Source: Chloroflexota bacterium (GTDB lineage Bacteria; Chloroflexota; Anaerolineae; Anaerolineales; UBA4823). Taken from it: a stretch of DNA of 64,000 nt. Each line of letters opens with the position of its first letter. The stretch's first letter is position 1. The notes below the pieces were generated by a model, which worked only from the letters and a program-made list of their open reading frames with translations, searched no databases and had not been told where the DNA came from. Both the position numbers and the translations under genes were made by a program. Below, piece after piece: positions 8,479-17,808 of this stretch. The DNA lies in assembly GCA_029782365.1 (NCBI GenBank), contig JAKOUW010000009.1:62001-126000 (forward strand). The letters run 5' to 3'.

Positions 8479-10257
8479 GTGAACAAGTCAATTCTACCAA
8501 CCAGCCTGTGGCGCATTTTATGGCGCGTCTACGGCTATCTCAAACCGTATAAGTGGTACACCATTTTCGCTTACGCCTCATTGGTGGGAATCTTGGGGCT
8601 CAACCTGCTGATGCCGCAAATCATCCGCTGGATGATAGACGAAGGCATCGACAGCCGGCAAACCAGCCTGCTGTTTTGGGGCGCTGCGGGTTTGCTGGGC
8701 ATCACCATCTTAAAAGGCGTGCTGACCTATTACCAGGGCCAACTTTCCGAAGTCGCCTCGCAAAATGTCGCTTACGATCTGCGCAATGAAATTCAAACGA
8801 AATTGACCTCGCTGTCATTCTCGTTCCACGACCAAATTGAAACCGGTGATCTCCTCTCCAGAGCCGTGCAAGATGTCGAGCGCATCCGTTTCCTTACCGG
8901 CCGGGCTACCGTGCGGCTGCTGGATGGAGCGATGATCCTGTTAGCCACGGCAGGCGTGCTCCTGTGGATGTCGCCGCGTCTGGGATTGTTGGTGATCGCC
9001 ACCATGCCGCTGTTGGCATTCCAGGCGCTGCGTTTCGGTCGACGCTTCCGTCCCCTCTCGCTCGAAATTCAAAAGCAGCTTGGCGCTTTGACCACCACGG
9101 TAGAACAAAATCTGCGCGGCGCCAAAGTTGTGAAGGCCTTTGCCCAGGAAGATGCCGAGATTGAGCGTTTCGATACTGTCAACCGAAAATGGATCGCCTT
9201 GTCTTCCGAGTCGGCCCGTTTGCAATCCCTGATGTCGCCGCTTCTGATTCTGATCGCCAACCTGGGCATGGTGTTCATTATCTGGTATGGTGGCAGCCTG
9301 GTGGTCAGCGGCAGCCTGACGATCGGCGAACTGGTCGCGTTTACGGCATATCTAGGGCAGTTGGTAGAGCCTGTCCGCCGCCTGGGGTTGATCATTCCGG
9401 CGATCGCTATCGCCAGCTCGGCTGCAGAACGGATCTTCGAGATCTTGGACGCCGTGCCTGACGTGCAGGATCGTCCAGATGCCCGCCTTTTGCCTGCTGT
9501 GCAGGGTGCTGTTAGTTTCGAGAATGTCTCTTTTGGCTACCGCAGTAAAGAAAACCTGGCCGCCGTTTTGCACGCCATCAGTTTCGCCGTCCAGCCGGGC
9601 CAGGTGGTAGCATTGCTCGGGCGAACAGGCTCTGGAAAATCGACCATCATCAGCCTGATCCCGCGCTTTTATGATCCCACCGCCGGGCGAATCACATTGG
9701 ACGGCTTCGATATTCGGGAAGTGACTTTGAACTCACTGCGCCGGCAGATCGGCATTGTAATGCAAGAAACTACCCTGTTCGCTGGCACAATCCGCGAAAA
9801 TATTGCCTTCGGCAACCCTCAGGCCTCCGATGAAGCCATTACAGCGGCAGCACGCGCGGCCCAAGCTGAAGAGTTTATTGCCAAAATGCCGCAGGGGTAT
9901 GAAACTCGCGTCGGCGAACGAGGGGTGACTCTATCGGGCGGACAGCGGCAGCGTATTGCCATCGCCCGCGCCCTGTTGATGGATCCGCGCATCTTGATCC
10001 TGGACGATGCCACCGCTTCTGTCGATACCGAAACCGAAAGCCTGATCCAAAAAGCGTACGCACACCTCATGAAAGGTCGCACAACCTTTATTATCGCCCA
10101 TCGGTTGACCACGGTTCGCCAGGCAGATTTAATCCTCGTTTTGGAGAATGGGCAGATCAGCGCGCGCGGCAGCCACGATACACTGATGCAAACCTCCGAG
10201 AGCTATCGCGAAATTTACGAAAAGCAGCTGCAAGCGCAGGAAAGTGAAACGAAATGA
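8479..10257 (+). CDS. ABC exporter half-transporter (TMD-NBD), subunit with D at the catalytic-Glu position
   Basis: Walker A 'GRTGSGKST', signature 'LSGGQRQR', Walker B 'ILILDDATASVD'; GTG start. Confidence 0.93.
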   Translation: MNKSILPTSLWRILWRVYGYLKPYKWYTIFAYASLVGILGLNLLMPQIIRWMIDEGIDSRQTSLLFWGAAGLLGITILKGVLTYYQGQLSEVASQNVAYDLRNEIQTKLTSLSFSFHDQIETGDLLSRAVQDVERIRFLTGRATVRLLDGAMILLATAGVLLWMSPRLGLLVIATMPLLAFQALRFGRRFRPLSLEIQKQLGALTTTVEQNLRGAKVVKAFAQEDAEIERFDTVNRKWIALSSESARLQSLMSPLLILIANLGMVFIIWYGGSLVVSGSLTIGELVAFTAYLGQLVEPVRRLGLIIPAIAIASSAAERIFEILDAVPDVQDRPDARLLPAVQGAVSFENVSFGYRSKENLAAVLHAISFAVQPGQVVALLGRTGSGKSTIISLIPRFYDPTAGRITLDGFDIREVTLNSLRRQIGIVMQETTLFAGTIRENIAFGNPQASDEAITAAARAAQAEEFIAKMPQGYETRVGERGVTLSGGQRQRIAIARALLMDPRILILDDATASVDTETESLIQKAYAHLMKGRTTFIIAHRLTTVRQADLILVLENGQISARGSHDTLMQTSESYREIYEKQLQAQESETK

Positions 10258-12071
10258 CATTTTCAATTGGCTCTACCAGCACCGGCATGGGGCCGCGCGG
10301 CGCGCTGGAAGATTTTGGCAGCAAAGAAGCCGCAGAAGGCGTTATCTTCAACCGCCGGGTGGTCGTAGGTATGTTAGGTTACCTGAGGCCGTATTGGCGG
10401 CAAATGTCGTTGGCTTTTATCCTGATGCTGGCAGAAACGGGCCTGACTCTGCTGACACCTTACCTGATGAAAGTAGCGATCGACGGTTACATTGCAAACA
10501 GCAATTTGCCCGGCCTGGGTGCTGTCGCCCTGCAGTTGTCAGCAGCGTTTGTCGGCCTGTATATTGCCACAGCCGGGCAGAGCTACCTGCTAACCTGGGT
10601 GGCACAAAATGTGCTGGCGAATTTGCGCGCCCAATTGTTCCGGCATTTGCAAGCGCTGCACATCGGCTACCACGACAGCCACATCGTGGGCGTCACCGTA
10701 TCCCGCCTGATAAACGATGTCGCTGAAATCAACGATCTGCTGTCACAAGGCATCATCACCTTACTGGGCGATTTGCTAACCCTGGTGGGCATTATCGTGG
10801 TCATGTTTATCATGAACGCTCGCCTGGCGTTGTTGACCTTTACGGTACTGCCGCTGATGTTCCTGGCAACGTATTTGTTCTCTCGTCAGGCGCGCAGCGC
10901 TTTCCGCGAAACCCGCTCAAAAGTAGCGGCGGTGGTTGGCGACCTGGCGCAAGAGATCAACGGCATCCGCGCCATCCAGGCTTTTGCCCAGGAACAAAAC
11001 ACACAGGAGCGCTTCAACGAAGTTAACACCCAGAATCGAGATGCGTATATCAACGCCATGTCGCTGTCTTATATCTTTTTGCCTTCGATCGAATTTCTGG
11101 GTGTATTGGCAACGGTTATCGTACTGCTTTTTGGCGGACTGGCTGCCCAAAAAGGAGATGTGACTCTGGGGGTGTTGGTGGCATTTTTATCGTATGTGAC
11201 ACGCTTCTTCCAGCCTGTGCAGGAGCTGAGCCGCCTGTACACCACGCTTCAATCCGCCATGGCAGGTGGAGAACAGGTGGTCAAGCTGCTCGAAACCCGG
11301 CCGGAGGTAGCCGATGCGCCAGGCGCTCATCCCATGCCAACCGTGCGGGGAGACATTGAATTCAAGCATGTGTCTTTTCGCTACCGCTCAGATGCGCCCG
11401 AGGTGCTCAAAGATATCAATCTGAAGATCAATGCTGGCCAGACAGTGGCGTTGGTAGGCCCTACCGGCGCCGGCAAAACCACCATCGCCAGCCTGGTTTC
11501 CCGTTTCTTCGATGTCAGCCAGGGCAGCGTGGAGATCGATGGCCTGGATATCCGCCAGGTTACACAGAGTTCTTTGCGCCAGATGGTGTGTGTCGTCCCA
11601 CAAGAGCCATTCTTATTTTCGCGCAGCATCGCCGACAATATTCGCTTCGGTCGGCCGCAAGCCAGCGACGCAGAGGTCGAGCAAGCCGCCGAGCTTGCGA
11701 ATGCGCATGGCTTTATCAAAAGCCTGCCGCTGGGGTATGCCACGCGCATTCTGGAAGGCGGCGTGAATGTGTCTGTAGGCCAGAGGCAGTTGATCGCCAT
11801 TGCCCGCGCCATCCTGGCCAACCCACGCATTTTGATCCTGGATGAAGCCACTGCCAACATCGACTCCGTCACCGAAAGCCTGATCCAAGGCGCCATCGAA
11901 AGGCTCCTCAAACAGCGCACCGCGATTGTCATCGCACACCGCCTGAGCACCATTCGCCGCGCTGACCGTATTTTTGTCATCGATGTGGGCCGCATCGTCG
12001 AGCAAGGCACCCATGATCAACTGCTGGAGAACAAAGGATTGTATTTCCAACTTCACGAACATTTGAAGTAG
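10254..12071 (+). CDS. ABC exporter half-transporter (TMD-NBD), partner subunit
   Basis: Walker A 'GPTGAGKTT', degenerate signature 'VSVGQRQL', Walker B 'ILILDEATANID'; ATGA overlap with upstream gene. Confidence 0.93.
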   Translation: MTFSIGSTSTGMGPRGALEDFGSKEAAEGVIFNRRVVVGMLGYLRPYWRQMSLAFILMLAETGLTLLTPYLMKVAIDGYIANSNLPGLGAVALQLSAAFVGLYIATAGQSYLLTWVAQNVLANLRAQLFRHLQALHIGYHDSHIVGVTVSRLINDVAEINDLLSQGIITLLGDLLTLVGIIVVMFIMNARLALLTFTVLPLMFLATYLFSRQARSAFRETRSKVAAVVGDLAQEINGIRAIQAFAQEQNTQERFNEVNTQNRDAYINAMSLSYIFLPSIEFLGVLATVIVLLFGGLAAQKGDVTLGVLVAFLSYVTRFFQPVQELSRLYTTLQSAMAGGEQVVKLLETRPEVADAPGAHPMPTVRGDIEFKHVSFRYRSDAPEVLKDINLKINAGQTVALVGPTGAGKTTIASLVSRFFDVSQGSVEIDGLDIRQVTQSSLRQMVCVVPQEPFLFSRSIADNIRFGRPQASDAEVEQAAELANAHGFIKSLPLGYATRILEGGVNVSVGQRQLIAIARAILANPRILILDEATANIDSVTESLIQGAIERLLKQRTAIVIAHRLSTIRRADRIFVIDVGRIVEQGTHDQLLENKGLYFQLHEHLK

Positions 12072-12173
12072 GAACGGACTGCTCAAGCAAAGTGACGATA
12101 TTTCTCACAATTTCACCCCGTTCGGTTAGAATGGGAGATATGCACAATCTCGATAATAATCAGGACGGCACCT

Positions 12174-12899
12174 GTGCCGGATGAATTTTTCAGCGGAGTA
12201 GCGCGCGCTATCCAGCATTTACATTTGGGTAAAGACCGCGTACGGGCGGAGACCAAGGAACTTGATCCTGGTCTGGCGTTGCTGCGCGAATGGCAGGCCA
12301 ACCGGCTCAAATTTACCTACCGCGACCTGCTTGAAGACCGCCGCTACCGACCAGCCTGCGAGTTTTTTCTCAATGAAGTTTATGCGGCGCGCGATTTTAC
12401 CAGTCGTGATCAAGATATTGAACATCTCTATCAACTGGCCGCACGGTTTATCCCGGAGCAGTTTCTGGCGTTGTTTAAAGCGCTGGTGGAACTCAACCGA
12501 ATGACGAGCCAGCTGGACAATACACTCCTGCAGGTTTTGATAGAAAAGCTGGGGATGAAAACCGATCTGACTGCCGAGATGTATGCCCAGGCTTACCAGT
12601 TTTGCGATAATTTCGCTGACCGGAAATATCAAATCGAACTGCTGGCGGCCGTTATTCATGATGTCGGCGCAGGTGCGCGCGACCCTTTGATATGGCCTAC
12701 GTTACAAGTGGCGCGCATACCGGCTGGCCTGGGCGGATGGAATGAAATGTACGATTTTGCCGTACATGGCTACCAGGCGTTTCGCGCCATGCGCCATCCC
12801 GAGGTATTCGCAAACGCCATCGAAACTCGTGAAATGCAAATTCTCGAGCGCATTTACGCCGGGCATCCCGATCCTTTTGCTTTGTCAAAACTATCTTAA
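12174..12899 (+). CDS. FFLEE-motif family protein (function unknown)
   Basis: 'RRYRPACEFFLNEVYAARDFTSRDQDIE' matches the FFLEE motif region; GTG start. Confidence 0.7.
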   Translation: MPDEFFSGVARAIQHLHLGKDRVRAETKELDPGLALLREWQANRLKFTYRDLLEDRRYRPACEFFLNEVYAARDFTSRDQDIEHLYQLAARFIPEQFLALFKALVELNRMTSQLDNTLLQVLIEKLGMKTDLTAEMYAQAYQFCDNFADRKYQIELLAAVIHDVGAGARDPLIWPTLQVARIPAGLGGWNEMYDFAVHGYQAFRAMRHPEVFANAIETREMQILERIYAGHPDPFALSKLS

Positions 12900-12907
12900 G
12901 GAGCAAA

Positions 12908-14848
12908 ATGTTTCACGGTGGAGGTTGGTTTAGTGTGATGACCGCCGAATCAAAAAAGCCCACTATTACCTGGGCTTTGGTGAAGCGGGTGTTAAGCTAT
13001 GGAAAACCATATCGCGGCCAGATCGTTATGGTGATGGCCCTGATTCTGATCAGCACTGGGCTGAACCTGGTCTCGCCGCTGCTGCTGCGTGATTTGATCG
13101 ATCACGCCATCCCAGGCAAGGATATCAACCAACTGACCGGGTTAGGCTCGCTGCTGCTGCTGCTGCCGGTGGTGAATGCCGGCCTGGGTGTGATCCAAAG
13201 GCGTTTGAACGCCCAGATCGGTGAAGGCGTGATTTACGATCTGCGCAATGCTCTGTACAGTCACTTACAACGTATGTCCCTGCGCTTTTTCACGCATACC
13301 AAAGTGGGTGAGCTGATGAGCCGCTTGAACAACGATGTCATCGGTGCGCAAAATGCGGTCAGCAATACCCTGGTTAACATCGTGATCAGCCTGGTGCAGA
13401 TGGTAGCAGTGTTGGTTGTCTTATTCTGGTTAGAATGGCGCCTGACTCTGGCCGCCTTGTTGATTATGCCCCTTTTGCTGCTGACGGCGCGCCTGATTGG
13501 CGAAAAGCTGCGAATTATATCCCGGCAACAGATGGAAGCCAATGCCAAAATGAACGCCATGATGAACGAAACCTTGAACATCAGTGGGGCGCTTTTGGTC
13601 AAATTATTCGGGCGAATTCCGGACGAAATCGCCCGCTTCAGCCACCGCGCCAGCGATGTGCGCGACCTGGGCGTGCGCCGTTCCGTCATCGGCTCGGCAT
13701 TTTTCGCCACCATTGGCTTAATCACCGCTGTTGGTTCGGCGCTGGTGTATGTCATCGGCGGACTGCTGGTCATCCGGGGTGCTTTTTCCGTTGGCGATAT
13801 CGTCGCCTTTGGCGCTTACCTGGGGACGATGTATGGCGCGCTGCAGAGTGTGGTGAATGCGCCTGTCGAATTCGCCCAGTCGATGGTGAGCTTTGAGCGT
13901 GTTTTTGAAGTGATCGACTTGCCTTTGGAAATTCAAGACAAACCTGGCGCTATCAGCGTTTCTGACACGCCAGGCCGGATTGTTTTCGAGCATGTTTCAT
14001 TTAAGTATGAAATGAATGAAGCCCTACTGCTCAAAGAGGTGGAGCGGCGAGGAATGCAGTCTGTGGCAGCGGCATTGTCAGGGGAAACGCCTGTCGCACG
14101 CAAAAACACGCCTGGCAAGGATGGTGAGGAGAACGGCGCTGTCCATACCCAGGCACGGCCAAATGCCCTGGCAGATATCTCCTTTGAAGCGGCGCCCGGC
14201 TCCCTGATTGCGCTGGTTGGACCCAGCGGCGCTGGCAAAACTACGTTGACCTATCTCATCCCGCGCTTGTACGAGCCGACGGATGGCCGCATCTTGCTGG
14301 ACGGGCACGATTTGCGTGACATCACAATTACCTCACTGAGCGCTCAAATCGGCATGGTCACGCAAGAAACACACCTTTTCCACGACACGATTCGCACAAA
14401 CCTGCTGTATGGACGGCTTGACGCCACCCAAGATGAACTGGTCGCTGCCTGTCAGGCGGCAAACATACACGATTTTATCGATCATCTACCCGAGGGATAC
14501 GATACGATCGTGGGTGAGCGCGGATACCGCTTGAGCGGCGGCGAGAAACAGCGCCTGGCGCTGGCGCGGGTGATTCTTAAGAATCCACGCATCCTGGTGC
14601 TGGATGAAGCCACCAGCCACCTGGATTCCGAATCCGAGGCGCTGATCCAGGATGCGTTGAAACGGGTGATGGCCGGGCGCACCAGTATTGTCATCGCTCA
14701 CCGCCTGAGCACGATCCTGGCTGCAGATTTGATCCTGGTGATGGATCGCGGCGAAATTGTAGAGCGCGGCACCCACCGTGAACTGCTGGAGTTCGGCGGT
14801 CTATACGCTGGCTTGTACCAGACACAGTTCAGCCGAGAAGCAGCCTGA
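12908..14848 (+). CDS. ABC exporter (TMD-NBD) with a linker insertion ahead of Walker A
   Basis: Walker A 'GPSGAGKTT', signature 'LSGGEKQR', Walker B 'ILVLDEATSHLD'; SD AAGGAG precedes ATG. Confidence 0.93.
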   Translation: MFHGGGWFSVMTAESKKPTITWALVKRVLSYGKPYRGQIVMVMALILISTGLNLVSPLLLRDLIDHAIPGKDINQLTGLGSLLLLLPVVNAGLGVIQRRLNAQIGEGVIYDLRNALYSHLQRMSLRFFTHTKVGELMSRLNNDVIGAQNAVSNTLVNIVISLVQMVAVLVVLFWLEWRLTLAALLIMPLLLLTARLIGEKLRIISRQQMEANAKMNAMMNETLNISGALLVKLFGRIPDEIARFSHRASDVRDLGVRRSVIGSAFFATIGLITAVGSALVYVIGGLLVIRGAFSVGDIVAFGAYLGTMYGALQSVVNAPVEFAQSMVSFERVFEVIDLPLEIQDKPGAISVSDTPGRIVFEHVSFKYEMNEALLLKEVERRGMQSVAAALSGETPVARKNTPGKDGEENGAVHTQARPNALADISFEAAPGSLIALVGPSGAGKTTLTYLIPRLYEPTDGRILLDGHDLRDITITSLSAQIGMVTQETHLFHDTIRTNLLYGRLDATQDELVAACQAANIHDFIDHLPEGYDTIVGERGYRLSGGEKQRLALARVILKNPRILVLDEATSHLDSESEALIQDALKRVMAGRTSIVIAHRLSTILAADLILVMDRGEIVERGTHRELLEFGGLYAGLYQTQFSREAA

Positions 14849-14866
14849 GAACATTGGAACGCTTCG

Positions 14867-16123
14867 ATGGCCGACTTTACAGCCCTGCGTATCAAACCCC
14901 AACGATTCAAAGCAGACTTTGAAACCTTGGCGGCAATTGGCTCGACTGAGGATGGCGGCGTCGATCGTCCATCCTTGAGTGAGGCGCACCTGGCGGCGCG
15001 CGCCTGGTTTCGCCAGCGAGCAGCGCGCGACGGGTTGACAGTAGCCGTCGACAGCGCCGGCAACCATTCTGCGGTTTTGCCTGCTGTCGCGTTGGATACT
15101 CCTCACCTGCTGCTCGGTTCTCACCTGGATTCGGTGCCCCACGGTGGTCGTTTCGATGGCGCCTTGGGCGTCGCCGCCGCGCTGGAAGTGCTCAGCACAA
15201 TCAAGGATGCCGGTCTGCAGCTCCCCATCAGCCTGGAGGCGATCGATTTCACCGATGAAGAAGGGACGTTGGTTGGCCTGTTGGGCAGCGCGGCGCTGGT
15301 TGGGCGCCTGACGCCTGGCGAAATCCAATCGCCGCGCGGCGGGCGACAAAGCCTGCTAGCAGGTTTGCAGCGCGCCGCTCTGTCTGAGGAAGGGCTTTTT
15401 TTGGCCCGGCGCGACCCTGCCAGCCTGGCCGGCTACATTGAACTGCATATCGAGCAGGGGCCGCGGCTGGCGCGCAGCCAGACGCCTGTCGGCGTGGTGA
15501 CGGCCATCGTTGGCATCGCCTCCTACCGGCTGATATTTCACGGTCGAGCCAACCATGCCGGAACAACGCCGATGAATGAACGCCACGATGCTGGCCTGGG
15601 AGCAGCCAGTTTCATGCTAGCCGCCCATCGCCTGGTGGTCGAATCTTTTCCCGATTGCACGGTCAATACGGGCCTGCTCCAATTAGAGCCTGGCGCCTAC
15701 AATATCATCCCAGGTCAGGCCAACCTGGCGCTCGAATTTCGCTCGGCAGACGATAAGGAATTCGAGCAGTTGGAAAATGCTCTGCTGGCGCTCGCTCGCC
15801 AGCAAGCTGATCAGTTTGGCCTGGAGTTTGAAGCGAATTTCTTAAACCGGCACGCGCCTGCCCCCATGAGCGTCAGTATGCAGCAGGCTATCGGACAGGC
15901 AGCTCACTGCCTGGAACTCGGATACCAGGCTATGCCCTCTGGAGCCGGCCATGATGGTCAAAACCTGGCGCATGTCTGCCCGGCTGGTATGATTTTTATC
16001 CCTTCTCAAGATGGCATCAGCCACTCGCCGCGTGAATTCAGCGCCTGGCAAGACTGCATTAACGGAGCGAATTTACTGCTGCAGTCTGCCCTGGCATTCA
16101 CCTTTGAACATTACCGCCCTTAA
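14867..16123 (+). CDS. M20-family Zn-dependent hydrolase (allantoate / N-carbamoyl-L-amino acid amidohydrolase type)
   Basis: 'GSHLDSVPHGGRFDGALGVAAALEVL', 'FTDEEG', 'ELHIEQGPRL', 'HAGTTPMNERHDAG', 'PSGAGHDGQNLAHVCPAGMIFIPS'. Confidence 0.9.
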   Translation: MADFTALRIKPQRFKADFETLAAIGSTEDGGVDRPSLSEAHLAARAWFRQRAARDGLTVAVDSAGNHSAVLPAVALDTPHLLLGSHLDSVPHGGRFDGALGVAAALEVLSTIKDAGLQLPISLEAIDFTDEEGTLVGLLGSAALVGRLTPGEIQSPRGGRQSLLAGLQRAALSEEGLFLARRDPASLAGYIELHIEQGPRLARSQTPVGVVTAIVGIASYRLIFHGRANHAGTTPMNERHDAGLGAASFMLAAHRLVVESFPDCTVNTGLLQLEPGAYNIIPGQANLALEFRSADDKEFEQLENALLALARQQADQFGLEFEANFLNRHAPAPMSVSMQQAIGQAAHCLELGYQAMPSGAGHDGQNLAHVCPAGMIFIPSQDGISHSPREFSAWQDCINGANLLLQSALAFTFEHYRP

Positions 16124-16140
16124 AATTCCAGACAATTCGG

Positions 16141-16161
16141 ATTTATGCTATACTTTTGATG
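16141..16161 (+). promoter_or_regulatory. extended -10 promoter (TGC TATACT) with predicted TSS at the GTG start
   Basis: TATACT 16149-16154 preceded by TGC, 6 nt before GTG at 16161. Confidence 0.5.
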
Positions 16162-16415
16162 TGGAAGATAAATATCACGTCTGGCAGGAATGGGCCAGAA
16201 ACTTGCACCATTGGGGTCTGGCAAGTATGGCGATTGTTTTCTTACAAGCCGGAGCGCCGCTGCGCATCCTGGCAGCCCAGGCAGCCTACCTGGGGCAGCC
16301 CTTCTTTGATTTATTCATAAAAAGTGACACACTCAATTCATTGGCAAAACTATTAGAAAATGACGGCGAAATCGCTTCTTTCATCGGTTATTTGCGGGAG
16401 GTAGATCAAGCATGA
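16161..16415 (+). CDS. hypothetical protein, 84 aa, first gene of DUF6754/GlmL-like locus
   Basis: 'VEDKYHVWQEWARNLHHWGLASMAIVFLQAGAPLRILAAQAAYLGQPFFDLF'; ATGA overlap with next gene; GTG start inferred. Confidence 0.6.
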   Translation: MEDKYHVWQEWARNLHHWGLASMAIVFLQAGAPLRILAAQAAYLGQPFFDLFIKSDTLNSLAKLLENDGEIASFIGYLREVDQA

Positions 16416-17170
16416 GCTTTCTTGCTATACCGTCCAACTGGCTGGCTGTTTTATTTGTCACAGCCTTTTTTGGGCTGCTGCTATTTTTCACGCTGACCGC
16501 TAAGAAGCAGCGCCGCGAAATCCGTGAAATCCCTGCGTTTAGCAGCCTGCGCAAAGCTGTGGGCATGGCAGTTGAAGCGGGTTCTCGACTGCATATCGCG
16601 CTGGGACGCGGCAGCCTGTTTGAATTGGAAGGCGCTTCAGCCCTGGCTGGGCTGACAGTGCTGGAACGCGTCGCACGCGCTGCTTCGATCAGCGATCGAC
16701 CGCCTGTCGCCACATCCGGCGACAGCCAGTTAGCCATATTGAGCCAGGATGCCCTGCAAACCGCCTACCAGGCGGCGAACGCCTCCGGCCAATATGATCC
16801 TAAATCGGGCCGCCTGGCTGGCGTCACCCCGCTGGCTTACGCTGCCGGTGCGATGGCAGCCACTCACAGTGAGCAGGTATCTGCAACGATTATGTTTGGT
16901 CATTTCGGCAGCGAAGTGGGTTTGCTCACCGCAGCCGCCAGTCAGACGCGGGGCATTTCCATCGGCGGCAGCGACGACCTTTCAGCTCAGGCTGTATTCT
17001 ATGCCACGAACGAAGAACACCTCGTAGGAGAGGAAACCTTTGCCAGCGGTGCATACCTGGGCAGCGCGCCGGCGCACGCTGCCAGCCTGCAAGTCCAGGA
17101 CATTTTTCGCTGGCTGATAATCGCAGCTATATTGGTGGGCGCCCTGGCCCGGTTGGTAGGTTGGATGTGA
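16412..17170 (+). CDS. DUF6754-like membrane protein
   Basis: N- and C-terminal TM segments; 'AYAAGAMAATHSEQVSATIMFGHFGSEVGLLT' as in DUF6754 proteins. Confidence 0.65.
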   Translation: MSFLAIPSNWLAVLFVTAFFGLLLFFTLTAKKQRREIREIPAFSSLRKAVGMAVEAGSRLHIALGRGSLFELEGASALAGLTVLERVARAASISDRPPVATSGDSQLAILSQDALQTAYQAANASGQYDPKSGRLAGVTPLAYAAGAMAATHSEQVSATIMFGHFGSEVGLLTAAASQTRGISIGGSDDLSAQAVFYATNEEHLVGEETFASGAYLGSAPAHAASLQVQDIFRWLIIAAILVGALARLVGWM

Positions 17171-17808
17171 AGTCTTCATTTTCTACAGTCAATGCAGTCA
17201 TTGCAACCCTGGCTGGGTTGGTGGTGTTGGTTGGGTATTTTGTGCCTGGCATGGAGGCGGTGCGCAGTACGGTGCTGGGCTGGGCGTCGATCACGGCTGG
17301 CTTTGCCCTCCTGGCGGGAGTCTTGAATTTGCTGGCTGTGCATTGGGCTAAGGTTTTTTCCAACGAAAATGAAGCGAAAGGAAGCACAGGCAGCAGCATT
17401 TACAGCGCCATTTTGTTGCTCTCTTTTCTGGTGACGCTGGCGGTGGCGCTGATATCCGGCCCCACCGGTAAATGGACGATGTGGATTTTTAATAATATCC
17501 AAATGCCTGTGGAAACATCCTTGCTGGCCCTTCTGACGATCACATTGGCGGTTGCCAGTTTGCAAATGCTGCGTCGCAAGCCAGATATCTTTACTCTACT
17601 CTTCCTATCAGCCGCAATTTTGACGCTGGTGACTGCTGCTCCGGTGTATGGGCTGGGTGAAATTTCTCTGCTCAACACCCTGCACAACTGGCTCACGCAG
17701 GTGCCGGCCATGGCTGGGGTGCGCGGCATTTTGATGGGCGTCGCTCTCGGCACGGTGGCTACCGGCCTGCGCGTTTTGCTGGGCGCTGACCGCCCATATG
17801 GGGGATGA
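17167..17808 (+). CDS. multi-pass membrane protein, unknown
   Basis: About 6 hydrophobic segments; GTGA overlap start (17167) preferred over TTG at 17161. Confidence 0.65.
   Translation: MKSSFSTVNAVIATLAGLVVLVGYFVPGMEAVRSTVLGWASITAGFALLAGVLNLLAVHWAKVFSNENEAKGSTGSSIYSAILLLSFLVTLAVALISGPTGKWTMWIFNNIQMPVETSLLALLTITLAVASLQMLRRKPDIFTLLFLSAAILTLVTAAPVYGLGEISLLNTLHNWLTQVPAMAGVRGILMGVALGTVATGLRVLLGADRPYGG

Noticed and set aside
11381-12010. 209-aa minus-strand ORF antisense to the second ABC exporter
   Set aside because: Mirror frame of a conserved NBD; no independent start signal or motif.
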